Assembly: GCA_947463125.1 (NCBI GenBank)
Contig: CANHQZ010000013.1
Span: 1-49,123 of the forward strand
Direction: 5' to 3'
DNA from: Flavobacteriales bacterium
Lineage (GTDB): Bacteria > Bacteroidota > Bacteroidia > NS11-12g > UBA955
DNA: 49,123 nucleotides
The position numbers and the translations under genes are program-made. Positions 36,867 through 44,719 of this stretch are shown piece by piece; the first letter of the stretch is position 1, and each line of letters starts with the position of its first letter. The notes beneath the pieces were generated by a model. That model saw only the letters and a list, made by a program, of their open reading frames with translations. It did not search any database and had not been told where the DNA came from.

Positions 36867-37446
36867 CCCTGATTTTGGCAGCCCGCGTGTAATCTTCATC
36901 GCGGATGGCATCTTCCAGCATGGCTTCAAGTTCATCCAGGCTGTGTTCTTCCAGCCCGGCATGAGATTTTGATCCCGGAATGAGTTCCTCATGTGCCATT
37001 CTGCCGGGGCTGTCAAGGGACTCTGCTTCAGCAGCATTATCTCCTTCGTATGCCGCCTCATCCATGATGCCGGGTTTTACAAAAATAGGACAACGGAACT
37101 TTACCGCCAGTGCAATGGCATCGCTGGTACGGCTGTCCAGTTCAAATAACTCCAATCCTTTTTTACAGCGTATTTTGGAAAAAAAGATTCCTTCCTGCAA
37201 GTCGGTAATAATTACTTCTTCCACTACAACTTCCAGTGCTTGCAAAGCCTGAACAAATAAATCGTGGGTGAGGGGACGACTGGGTTTGATGCCTTCAATT
37301 TCCATGGCAATGGCCTGAGCCTCAAAAGCACCTATAAGCACAGGCAATCTTCTGTTGCCTCCCTCTTCACCCAGTACCAGCGTATATGCTCCGTGTGAGT
37401 GTGCCGGTAAAATGGAAACAATATGGAGGGTTATTTTTGCGCTCAT
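36841..37446 (-). CDS. Bifunctional nuclease family protein with UvrB/C motif
   Basis: A 201-residue protein with an N-terminal DUF151/BFN domain (LPVLIGAFEAQAIAMEIEGIKPSRPLTHDLF, DSRTSDAIALAVKFRCPIFV) and a C-terminal UvrB/UvrC helix pair (LEAMLEDAIRDEDYTRAAKIRDEIKKR, about 170-200). BFN proteins have been described with RNase and DNase activity in plants; in bacteria their role is largely inferred. The acidic linker between the domains is likely flexible. The gene is 3 nt downstream of etfA and overlaps the next gene, an arrangement often seen in Bacteroidota. Confidence 0.9.
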   Translation of the reverse strand: MSAKITLHIVSILPAHSHGAYTLVLGEEGGNRRLPVLIGAFEAQAIAMEIEGIKPSRPLTHDLFVQALQALEVVVEEVIITDLQEGIFFSKIRCKKGLELFELDSRTSDAIALAVKFRCPIFVKPGIMDEAAYEGDNAAEAESLDSPGRMAHEELIPGSKSHAGLEEHSLDELEAMLEDAIRDEDYTRAAKIRDEIKKRNK

Positions 37447-37449
37447 GAA

Positions 37450-38412
37450 TTAGCTTGCAGCAGTAGCTTTAGCGGCCTGTATCAGCTTTGGCAAAACATC
37501 AAACGCATCTCCCACGATGCCATAATCAGCGGCTTTGAAGAAAGGCGCTTCGGGATCTTTGTTAATTACAACAATAACCTTACTGCTGCTCACACCTGCA
37601 AGATGCTGTATGGCGCCACTGATACCGATGGCAATGTACAGGTTGGGTTTAATCGTAATGCCTGTTTGGCCGACATGCTCACTATGGGGGCGCCAATGCA
37701 TATCACTAACCGGTTTAGAGCAGGCTGTAGCCGCACCAAGTGCGGTTGCCAGTTCTTCCACCATGTGCCAGTTTTCAGGGCCTTTCATACCACGACCTGC
37801 TGATACAACCACTTCGGCCTCTGTGAGGGGAACTTTTCCGCTTACTGTCTGGGTATTTTCAATACGTGTTGCAGACGAAGGCAAATCTGCCGGCTGTTGC
37901 GCCGAAACAGCTGCATTGCTGCCGTAGGTTTTAATCTCAACAGAGTTGGGGGTAATAGCGATAACCTTTGTTTCGGAATTCATATCCATAAATGCAAAGG
38001 CTTTTCCACTGAATACGCCTCGTTTAACACGGAAACCAGCTGCAGTGTCTGGATAGTCCACCACGTTGGTAGCCAGCGCAGCATTCAGCAATACGGCCAC
38101 ACGGCCTGCAAGACTCTTTCCACTGTAGGTGTTCGAGATAACGATGGTTTTTCCGCCATGTGCCTTGCAAACAGCTGCAAAACCGGCTGCGTAAACTTCC
38201 GGACTGAAAGTAGCAAATTCAGCGCCGTGGAGCGTTATTATCTCATCTGCGCCATAATTGCCCAGTATGGCAGGGTCTGAAGCGCCGCCCATACTTACGG
38301 CAATAACCTTACCGCCGGTTTTCTGAGCCACTTCTTTTCCGTAGGAAACAGCTTCAAGTGTGGACTTTTTGTATTGTTGGTCGCGGGTTTCTGCGAATAC
38401 GATAACTGACAT
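37450..38412 (-). CDS. etfA: Electron transfer flavoprotein subunit alpha
   Basis: A 320-residue EtfA carrying the FAD site. The N-terminal domain has EAVSYGKEVAQKTGG; the C-terminal FAD-binding part has VVSAGRGMKG, KPVSDMHWRPHSEHVGQTGITIKPNLYIAIGISGAIQHLAG and VVINKDPEAPFFKAADYGIVGD. With EtfB it accepts electrons from acyl-CoA dehydrogenases and passes them to the quinone pool. It is 13 nt downstream of etfB. A matching ETF-QO is not in the window. Confidence 0.96.
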   Translation of the reverse strand: MSVIVFAETRDQQYKKSTLEAVSYGKEVAQKTGGKVIAVSMGGASDPAILGNYGADEIITLHGAEFATFSPEVYAAGFAAVCKAHGGKTIVISNTYSGKSLAGRVAVLLNAALATNVVDYPDTAAGFRVKRGVFSGKAFAFMDMNSETKVIAITPNSVEIKTYGSNAAVSAQQPADLPSSATRIENTQTVSGKVPLTEAEVVVSAGRGMKGPENWHMVEELATALGAATACSKPVSDMHWRPHSEHVGQTGITIKPNLYIAIGISGAIQHLAGVSSSKVIVVINKDPEAPFFKAADYGIVGDAFDVLPKLIQAAKATAAS

Positions 38413-38425
38413 ATCTGAGTGGTTT

Positions 38426-39163
38426 TTAAATTACTTTAGCTTCGTTTCTTAACAAATGTAACAATTCTTCAGGATTGTCTGCACTGATCATTCTCACGCC
38501 CTGTTTGGGTTGTGGCAATGCAAATTTTGCATACGATACATGGGTGGAACCGGATACAGGCTCTACCACCTGCAAAGGCTTGGTTCTGGCTGCCATAATT
38601 CCGCGCATATTGGGAATGCGGGGCTCACAAAGGTCTTTTTGTGCGCTGGCCACAAAAGGCAGGCTGCAGCTTACAGTTTCTCTTCCGCCATCAATATCGC
38701 GCTCAACAGTAGCTGTGCCACCGGAAACAGTCAATTGGGTGATAACATTGATGCTGGGAATATTCAGCATGGCGCCAAGCAATCCGCATACGGCACCACC
38801 ATTGTAATCAATGCTTTCTCTTCCGGTGAGGATAAAGTCATATCCTTTATCTTTGACAAACGCAGCAATCTGCTCAGCAACGAACTGTGAATCTGTTGGA
38901 TTGGCGTTGATACGCACTGCATCCGTAGCCCCCATACTCAATGCTTTGCGGATAGCAGGTTCAGCATCGGCAAGGCCCACATGAAGTATGGTAACCGTTC
39001 CTCCGGCAGGTTCTGCTATGTCCAGCGCTTTGGTGAGTGCCAGCTCATCGTAAGGATTCATAATGAACTGTACCCCTTGTGCGTTAAAGGTTGTATCGTT
39101 GTTCGTGAAGGTGATTTTGGTGGTGGTATCAGGCACCACGCTCATGCAAACCAGAACTTTCAT
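38426..39163 (-). CDS. etfB: Electron transfer flavoprotein subunit beta
   Basis: A 245-residue EtfB, first gene of the operon. The family motifs NPYDELALTKALDI, the AMP-binding loop region ILTGRESIDYNGGAVCGLLGAML and a conserved SLPFVASAQKDLCEPRIPNMRGIMAA are all present, the last being the EtfB signature. It pairs with EtfA immediately downstream. A TACTTTTG promoter element ends 19 nt before its ATG. Confidence 0.96.
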   Translation of the reverse strand: MKVLVCMSVVPDTTTKITFTNNDTTFNAQGVQFIMNPYDELALTKALDIAEPAGGTVTILHVGLADAEPAIRKALSMGATDAVRINANPTDSQFVAEQIAAFVKDKGYDFILTGRESIDYNGGAVCGLLGAMLNIPSINVITQLTVSGGTATVERDIDGGRETVSCSLPFVASAQKDLCEPRIPNMRGIMAARTKPLQVVEPVSGSTHVSYAKFALPQPKQGVRMISADNPEELLHLLRNEAKVI

Positions 39164-39182
39164 AGATGCTTTAAAAGAAGTG

Positions 39183-39190
39183 CAAAAGTA
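39183..39190 (-). promoter_or_regulatory. -7 promoter element of the etfBA operon (TACTTTTG)
   Basis: A perfect TAnnTTTG on the minus strand, 19 nt before the etfB ATG. No -33 element at the expected spacing. Confidence 0.5.
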
Positions 39191-39232
39191 AGCAATTTAT
39201 CACGGATTTGTGATGCTTTTCAAACTGCCAGA

Positions 39233-39694
39233 TTAAAGGCTGAAACCAAGCTTGGTGTAAATAAAATTCATAATCCAGGCGGGTCCTATCAGCAGAAACT
39301 GCAGGTCTTTGAGGAATGATGGCTTTTTACCTTCAACATGATGTCCGTAAAACTGACCAATCCATGCAAGGGCAAATGTAATGAGGGCAACAGCAGAAAG
39401 CGGTAAGGCACGAGCTTCAATACTGCCGCACAAAGCAATACAAATGCCGCCCCAAATAACAAAACCGATCGAAAGAGCGGGTGACAGCCGAAAATAATAA
39501 ACCAATACAGCCAGCAATACAGGAAAGTCCAATCCATTAAGAAACGGAGAATCCACGGCGTTCCATTTTAAGCAGTGCAACAAAGCGCAAACAGACCAGA
39601 AAATGGCAGGTACACAAATGAAATGAATCCGCTTATTTAGACTATTTGTGTGGCTTTCGCCATATTCTGCAAGCAAGTTTGATAGTCGGCTCAT
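39233..39694 (-). CDS. Mpo1-like (DUF962) membrane protein
   Basis: A 153-residue membrane protein of the Mpo1/DUF962 family. It has LNKRIHFICVPAIFWSV near the N-terminus (conserved His), several hydrophobic helices, and the conserved WIGQFYGHHVEGKKPSFLKDLQFLLIGPAWI near the C-terminus. The yeast homolog Mpo1 is an iron-dependent dioxygenase acting on 2-hydroxy fatty acids; that activity is only inferred here from the conserved His residues. The start is the ATG at 39694: a longer frame to 40174 would overlap mpl by almost 400 nt. A strong promoter (TTG, 19 nt, TATTTTTG) ends 6 nt before this ATG. Confidence 0.88.
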   Translation of the reverse strand: MSRLSNLLAEYGESHTNSLNKRIHFICVPAIFWSVCALLHCLKWNAVDSPFLNGLDFPVLLAVLVYYFRLSPALSIGFVIWGGICIALCGSIEARALPLSAVALITFALAWIGQFYGHHVEGKKPSFLKDLQFLLIGPAWIMNFIYTKLGFSL

Positions 39695-39700
39695 AGCAAT

Positions 39701-39730
39701 CAAAAATAAAGTAAACCAAGCAATCATCAA
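39701..39730 (-). promoter_or_regulatory. Promoter of the Mpo1-like gene
   Basis: On the minus strand TTG (39730-39728), a 19-nt spacer and TATTTTTG (39708-39701), the best promoter match in the window. It ends 6 nt before the ATG. Confidence 0.7.
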
Positions 39731-39774
39731 CCATTGTGAATAACTCGCGTTCCCGCTTATCAACTGCATCCGTG

Positions 39775-39782
39775 TAGTTTTG
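39775..39782 (+). promoter_or_regulatory. -7 promoter element of mpl (TAGTTTTG)
   Basis: A perfect TAnnTTTG match ending 8 nt before the mpl ATG. No clear -33 TTG. Confidence 0.5.
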
Positions 39783-39790
39783 ATGTTGTT

Positions 39791-41146
39791 ATGGATGAAA
39801 AAATCCGGTCTTATCATGTAATTGCCATCGGTGGCGCCGTTATGCACAATATGGCGCTGGAGCTGCAGGCCCATGGACATAATGTATCTGGCAGTGACGA
39901 TGAAATTTTTGATCCTGCCAAAAGCAGACTGCAGGCTGCCGGTTTGCTGCCTCAAGATTTCGGCTGGTTCCCCGAAAAAGTGCATCAAAATCTTGATGCT
40001 GTTATTCTGGGTATGCATGCGCGTTCCGATAATCCTGAACTCATAAAGGCACAACAACTGGGTTTGCCAATTTATTCTTTTCCGGAATTTGTGTACAGGC
40101 ATGCCGAACATAAAAAGAGAATTGTAATTGGTGGCAGCCATGGAAAAACAACGTCCACCGCCATGCTCATGCACGTATTGAAAACGTGCGGTCTTGAATT
40201 TGACTATCTGGTGGGTTCACAGCTTCCGGGATTTGAACGTATGGTTAAGCTCAGCGATGCACCGCTCATGGTAATCGAAGGAGATGAATACCTTACATCG
40301 GCATTGCATCCGGTGCCCAAATTTCATGTTTATAAGCCTCATTTGGCCATGCTTACCGGGGTAGCATGGGATCATGTCAATGTTTTTCCTACTTTCGAAA
40401 ATTATGTATCGCAGTTTGAAATATTTCTGAAAACCTTGCAGCCCGGGGCCCGCTGGTTCTGGTATGAGGGTGATCCTGATCTTGAGAACCTTGCCCGACA
40501 AAGTGAATTCACAAATCAATCCTACAGGGAACCTACTTTCATATCAAACGTCAATGGATGTCGGGTACATGTTGAAGGCAGGGATTATCAGCTCAATATT
40601 TTTGGGCGCCATAATCTTCAAAATGCAGCCGGAGTGGCACTTTTGGCAGCAGAACTGGGCATTGACAGCCACCGCTTCTGGACCTCCATGCAATCTTTTG
40701 CAGGTACGGCCAAGCGACTGGAAAAAGTGTATGAATCAGAACAGGTGGTCGTGTACCGCGATTTTGCCCATGCTCCCAGTAAGGTAAAGGCTACTGTGCA
40801 GGCCGTTCGCGAGCAATTTCCCAATGATAATCTCATTGCGGTCTTTGAACTGCATACCTACAGCAGCCTGCAACCCAATTTTTTACCGGGATACCGAGGC
40901 ACGCTGTCGCCTGCCGACCATGCGTTTGTGCTGTATGATCCCCACGTTTTTGAATTGAAAAGAATGCCTGTTCCCGATGATGGGTTTATTACTTCTCAGA
41001 TTGGAGATTGTTTGGAATTCAGCAATCCTCACGCACTTAAGGATGTTGTGCTGGAAGCCTGGGATGAATCACGTAAAAATGTGCTACTGCTGATGAGTAG
41101 TGGTAATCTTGGTGGGCTGAAGCCTGAGGATTTTCTCAGGGCTTAA
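39791..41146 (+). CDS. mpl: Murein peptide ligase Mpl
   Basis: A 451-residue Mur-ligase family enzyme of the Mpl (UDP-MurNAc:L-Ala-gamma-D-Glu-meso-DAP ligase) type, which reattaches recycled murein tripeptide to UDP-MurNAc. Evidence: an N-terminal MurC-like domain (YHVIAIGGAVMHNMALELQAHGHNVSGSD), the P-loop GGSHGKTTSTAM, EGDEYLTSA, LTGVAWDHVNVF, and the C-terminal FAHAPSKVKATVQAVRE region, together diagnostic for Mpl rather than MurC. It is convergent with, and overlaps by 11 nt, the NagZ-type fusion gene. Mpl needs muropeptide products liberated by such hydrolases. Confidence 0.93.
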   Translation: MDEKIRSYHVIAIGGAVMHNMALELQAHGHNVSGSDDEIFDPAKSRLQAAGLLPQDFGWFPEKVHQNLDAVILGMHARSDNPELIKAQQLGLPIYSFPEFVYRHAEHKKRIVIGGSHGKTTSTAMLMHVLKTCGLEFDYLVGSQLPGFERMVKLSDAPLMVIEGDEYLTSALHPVPKFHVYKPHLAMLTGVAWDHVNVFPTFENYVSQFEIFLKTLQPGARWFWYEGDPDLENLARQSEFTNQSYREPTFISNVNGCRVHVEGRDYQLNIFGRHNLQNAAGVALLAAELGIDSHRFWTSMQSFAGTAKRLEKVYESEQVVVYRDFAHAPSKVKATVQAVREQFPNDNLIAVFELHTYSSLQPNFLPGYRGTLSPADHAFVLYDPHVFELKRMPVPDDGFITSQIGDCLEFSNPHALKDVVLEAWDESRKNVLLLMSSGNLGGLKPEDFLRA

Positions 41147-44024
41147 GCGCTGAATACACGATTTCAATAGCCTTGGTCCGAACATTTTCATGGATCAGCT
41201 TTTTATTTCTTTCATCCGGATAGGTCCGGTTGCTCAGAAAAACAAAAACCAATTGGTTTCCCGGGTCTGCCCAAGCCCAGTTGCCCGTAAAACCGCTATG
41301 ACCAAATAAAGTGCCCGGAACTTTGTCTGAAATATTGGCCTTGCTGCCCACTTGACCGTTGGGTTTGTCAAAACCCAGTCCTCGGTGTGTTCCTTTCTGA
41401 GCCGCTGCAAATAAAGCGACTGTTGTCGGTTTGAAATATCGCTTTCCGTTCAGCTGCCCGCCTGCATTCAGCATTTGCATGATTTTGCCAAGTTCGGTGG
41501 CATTGGAGAAAAGCCCGGCATGCCCGGCAATACCTCCCAGCATGGCAGCTGTTGGGTCGTGCACAAATCCCTGAATGCGCTGTCTTCGGAAATAGTTGTC
41601 TTCGGTTGTTGGAGCAATTTCCTTGTTGTAAAAGCGTTCATGAGGGCTGAACAGGGTTCGCTGCAGGCGCATGGGTTCGTAAAAATGGGTTTGTGCAAAT
41701 TGTGCAACAGTCATGCCTGAAACCCTTTCAACGATTTTTCCAAGCATGATAAATCCCAGATCGCTGTATAAAAATTCTCCCTTTGTTTTTAGTTCCGAAG
41801 CGATAATCTTCTGCCACATTGTATCGGTGTAGCTTTTACGCATCCAGATGGTATCGGCAACTTGCACTTCATGCAGGCTGTCTTTTTTACTGCTGAACAA
41901 ACCGGGAACAGCCATGGCTTCCTTGTAGAATGGGATAAATGGCTGAAGACCTGCACTGTGTGTCAAAAGCTGCCTGATGGTTAGTTTAGCTTTGTTTGTT
42001 TTGTTGAGTTCCGGCAGGTAATTGTGCAGGTGTGCATCCAGCCTTATTTGTTTAGACTCATACAATTTCATCAGGCACAGGGTAGTGGCTGCTACCTTGG
42101 TGATGGAAGCCAGGTCATACAGGTCAGATTGTTTGACCGGCTGTGTGCCATTGTATTCAAAGCTGCCAAAGGCACGGTTGTAAATGCTTTTGCCGTTTTT
42201 CATCACCAGCACCTGGCCTCCCGGTGTGGCACGGCTGCTCCGGCTGTAATAATTAAGCAGGCTGTCCAGTTCTCGGCTGAAATCAACTTTAAATCCATTT
42301 GTCAGAGGGCTTTCGGTAACGTAAGCAGCACTGTGTGGGAGGGTATGGATTCCTGTTCCGGTATTTAGTTCCGGAGGAATACTTACCGGCAAACGCCCCA
42401 GCGATTCATTTGTACCAAACAAAATGTTTGCTGCGGTTTCCTGATAGGCAGCTCCATCTTCGTAGGCAATCATGCTGCAAGGCACTTTTTGTAAATGCTG
42501 CAGTGTATAGGGATTTCCAAAAATAACCAGTACGCCCGGTTTTGCTGCCAGCGCGGCAAGGCTGAATTTTAGCGCAGGTTCCGGTATGGTGTTTCTGTTC
42601 TTGCCCCAAAGCGGCTGATCATGAATGCTGATGATAATCTGCTGGTTGTGACAAAGAATAGAATCAAGCATGCGGCTGAAATAACCATCGGAGCTATCTC
42701 TGTGCAGTATGTATGGATTTATATCCTGGTATGCCTGCAAAGCTTCTCCGAAGGGGTAGTTTCGCGATTTTCCGATGCCTATCCATGCAGTTTTGGTTTT
42801 TGTTCCGGCCGTTAGCGGCAGGTACCCATAATCGTCTTTGCAAACGGTTATGGCCTTTTCAGACGCACCCCAGGTGTTGTTCAGGGCTTCCATCAGGTTT
42901 TCTGTCTGAATTGGCTTATAAAACTGAAGGCCCGCCATGGCTTTAAATTGTAAAATTTTTAGTACCCGACGGCTCAATTCTGCGCTGTCTATCTGTCCGG
43001 TGCGCACCAAGTTCTCAATGAGATCTACCGCCAGCGGAACATTTTCCGGGAAAAGCAGAATGTCGTTTCCCGCCAATGCAGCCTTGGCTTCGGCATAACC
43101 CGGACCGTATAGGGAAGAAACGCCTTTCATATTCAGGGCGTCTGTAATAACCAATCCCTGGAAGTGCAATTTGTCTTTCAGTAAATTGGTGACAATAGGC
43201 ATGGAGAGACTGGCAGGTGTGTTGGAAGTCGTATCCAAGGCCGGAACAGCCAGATGTCCCGTCATTACGCTGCCGACGCCCGCGTTTATCAAAGCTTTAA
43301 ACGGCACAAGCTCTATGCTGTCCAGCCGACCCTTGCTCGCCTGAATGGTGGGAAGTTCCTTATGGCTGTCGGTTTCACTGTTGCCATGTCCGGGAAAATG
43401 TTTGGCGCAGGCTATAATTCCGGCATCCTGCAGTCCTTTGCTCATCAGTGCTGCATATCGACTCACTTTTTCAGGAGATTCGCCAAAGCTTCTGAAACCA
43501 ATAATGGGATTGGCCGGATTGGTATTGATGTCGGCAACCGGTGAAAAATTAATGTGTACGCCCATGCGTCTGCATTGCAGCCCCATCGCTTTTCCTGTTT
43601 TGTAAATCAAATCATCATCTCCTGCCGCACCAAGTGTCATCTGGTACGGGAATTTAGGCAGTACTTTCAGTCGCATGGCCAAACCCCATTCGGCATCCAT
43701 GGATACCAGCATGGGTATAGACGAAATCTGCTGGTAATAATTGGTTTGATATGCCTGCTTCAGCGGATGTCCCTGGAAAAAACACAATCCGCCAATTCCG
43801 TAGTTATAAACCAGATTTTCGGTTTCATCTATGTGTTCTGAGCCCTTGTTGCTCCACACAGCTACCATCATCATCTGCCCAATTTGTTTGCGTAGGGAAA
43901 GGGTTCTGAGGATGCTGTCTGCCCATGCTTTTTGTGCAACATTGGGAACAAAAAAACTGCTTTGCCCGAATGAAGCAGAAAAACAGAAACATATGGCCGC
44001 AATAATGGAAAGGTGTTTTTTCAA
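41136..44024 (-). CDS. GH3 beta-N-acetylglucosaminidase fused to a serine beta-lactamase-like domain
   Basis: A 962-residue secreted two-enzyme fusion. After a signal peptide (MKKHLSIIAAICFCFSASFG) the N-terminal ~360 residues are a NagZ-like GH3 domain with the KHFPGHGNSETDSHKELP His/Asp dyad and nucleophile region LVITDALNMKGVS. An intermediate GH3 C-terminal-type domain follows (about 390-590). The last ~360 residues are a class C beta-lactamase/penicillin-binding-like domain with the SxxK motif in ASITKVAAT, a YSD triad variant of Y-x-N, and an HSG/FTG triad. The start is TTG at 44024, 16 nt after TAAATTTG. The pairing suggests coordinated trimming of peptidoglycan glycan and peptide, in the periplasm; activity of the second domain is unproven. 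Confidence 0.92.
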   Translation of the reverse strand: MKKHLSIIAAICFCFSASFGQSSFFVPNVAQKAWADSILRTLSLRKQIGQMMMVAVWSNKGSEHIDETENLVYNYGIGGLCFFQGHPLKQAYQTNYYQQISSIPMLVSMDAEWGLAMRLKVLPKFPYQMTLGAAGDDDLIYKTGKAMGLQCRRMGVHINFSPVADINTNPANPIIGFRSFGESPEKVSRYAALMSKGLQDAGIIACAKHFPGHGNSETDSHKELPTIQASKGRLDSIELVPFKALINAGVGSVMTGHLAVPALDTTSNTPASLSMPIVTNLLKDKLHFQGLVITDALNMKGVSSLYGPGYAEAKAALAGNDILLFPENVPLAVDLIENLVRTGQIDSAELSRRVLKILQFKAMAGLQFYKPIQTENLMEALNNTWGASEKAITVCKDDYGYLPLTAGTKTKTAWIGIGKSRNYPFGEALQAYQDINPYILHRDSSDGYFSRMLDSILCHNQQIIISIHDQPLWGKNRNTIPEPALKFSLAALAAKPGVLVIFGNPYTLQHLQKVPCSMIAYEDGAAYQETAANILFGTNESLGRLPVSIPPELNTGTGIHTLPHSAAYVTESPLTNGFKVDFSRELDSLLNYYSRSSRATPGGQVLVMKNGKSIYNRAFGSFEYNGTQPVKQSDLYDLASITKVAATTLCLMKLYESKQIRLDAHLHNYLPELNKTNKAKLTIRQLLTHSAGLQPFIPFYKEAMAVPGLFSSKKDSLHEVQVADTIWMRKSYTDTMWQKIIASELKTKGEFLYSDLGFIMLGKIVERVSGMTVAQFAQTHFYEPMRLQRTLFSPHERFYNKEIAPTTEDNYFRRQRIQGFVHDPTAAMLGGIAGHAGLFSNATELGKIMQMLNAGGQLNGKRYFKPTTVALFAAAQKGTHRGLGFDKPNGQVGSKANISDKVPGTLFGHSGFTGNWAWADPGNQLVFVFLSNRTYPDERNKKLIHENVRTKAIEIVYSALKP

Positions 44025-44040
44025 TGGTGAACCAAGTATG

Positions 44041-44048
44041 CAAATTTA
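44041..44048 (-). promoter_or_regulatory. -7 promoter element of the NagZ-fusion gene (TAAATTTG)
   Basis: A perfect TAnnTTTG on the minus strand, 16 nt before the TTG start. No clear -33. Confidence 0.5.
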
Positions 44049-44188
44049 ATCCTACGGAGATACTATATTCGTTGGTAGTTCGCTAATTTTTCATATATTT
44101 AAAATAAATTTGAATCTCGGGCAGCATTTTACATTCTTCTATTGTCTTTGAATGAGGAAGGAAATGTTTACCGTCAATTATCTAGCCT

Positions 44189-44719
44189 ATGATAGAGCAG
44201 CAGTTGGTCGATGGATGTATACGGGAGGACCGGAAATGCCAGGAACAACTGTGGAATTTGTATGCAACCAAATTGCTTACGGTAAGCATTCGCTATTGTC
44301 AAAACCGCGAAGATGCCGAGGATGTACTAATGGAAGCTTTTGTTAAGATATTTGATAACATGTCTTCATTCAGAGGTCAAAGCAGCCTAGAAACATGGAT
44401 GCGTCGGATCGTGGTAAACACCAGTATTAATAAGATACGTTCACGGAAATTTACCGAATCTATCGACAATGAAACCCTTCACATTGGCTATGCCGATCAG
44501 GCCTTTGACGCTATGGATGCCAAAGCACTGATGAAGATGCTGGAAAAGCTGCCGGTGGGCTACAGAATGGTATTTAATCTTTTTGCCGTAGAAGGTTATT
44601 CGCACAAGGAAATCGCAGAATTGTTAAACATAGATGAAGGAACAAGCCGAAGCCAGCTTGCGAAAGCCAGAAAAGCACTTCAGGATATGATTGAAAAGAA
44701 AGGAGTAATTAACGCATGA
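44189..44719 (+). CDS. ECF-type RNA polymerase sigma factor
   Basis: A 176-residue group 4 sigma factor. Region 2 is seen as LWNLYATKLLTVSIRYCQNREDAEDVLMEAFVKIFDN (about 20-57) with SLETWMRRIVVNTSINKIRS. Region 4 is LPVGYRMVFNLFAVEGYSHKEIAELLNIDEGTSRSQLAKARKAL (about 126-168), a helix-turn-helix. There is no region 3. It overlaps the next gene by ATGA, the pattern expected for a sigma factor and its cognate membrane regulator. The upstream region has no clear consensus promoter; autoregulation is possible. Confidence 0.93.
   Translation: MIEQQLVDGCIREDRKCQEQLWNLYATKLLTVSIRYCQNREDAEDVLMEAFVKIFDNMSSFRGQSSLETWMRRIVVNTSINKIRSRKFTESIDNETLHIGYADQAFDAMDAKALMKMLEKLPVGYRMVFNLFAVEGYSHKEIAELLNIDEGTSRSQLAKARKALQDMIEKKGVINA

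Noticed and set aside
36867-37061. Extension of the small lipoprotein frame
   Set aside because: It runs out of frame through the nuclease gene and lacks signal-peptide character.
39695-40174. N-terminal extension of the Mpo1-like frame into mpl
   Set aside because: It would overlap nearly 400 nt of mpl, has no family similarity, and a strong promoter lies just upstream of the ATG at 39694.
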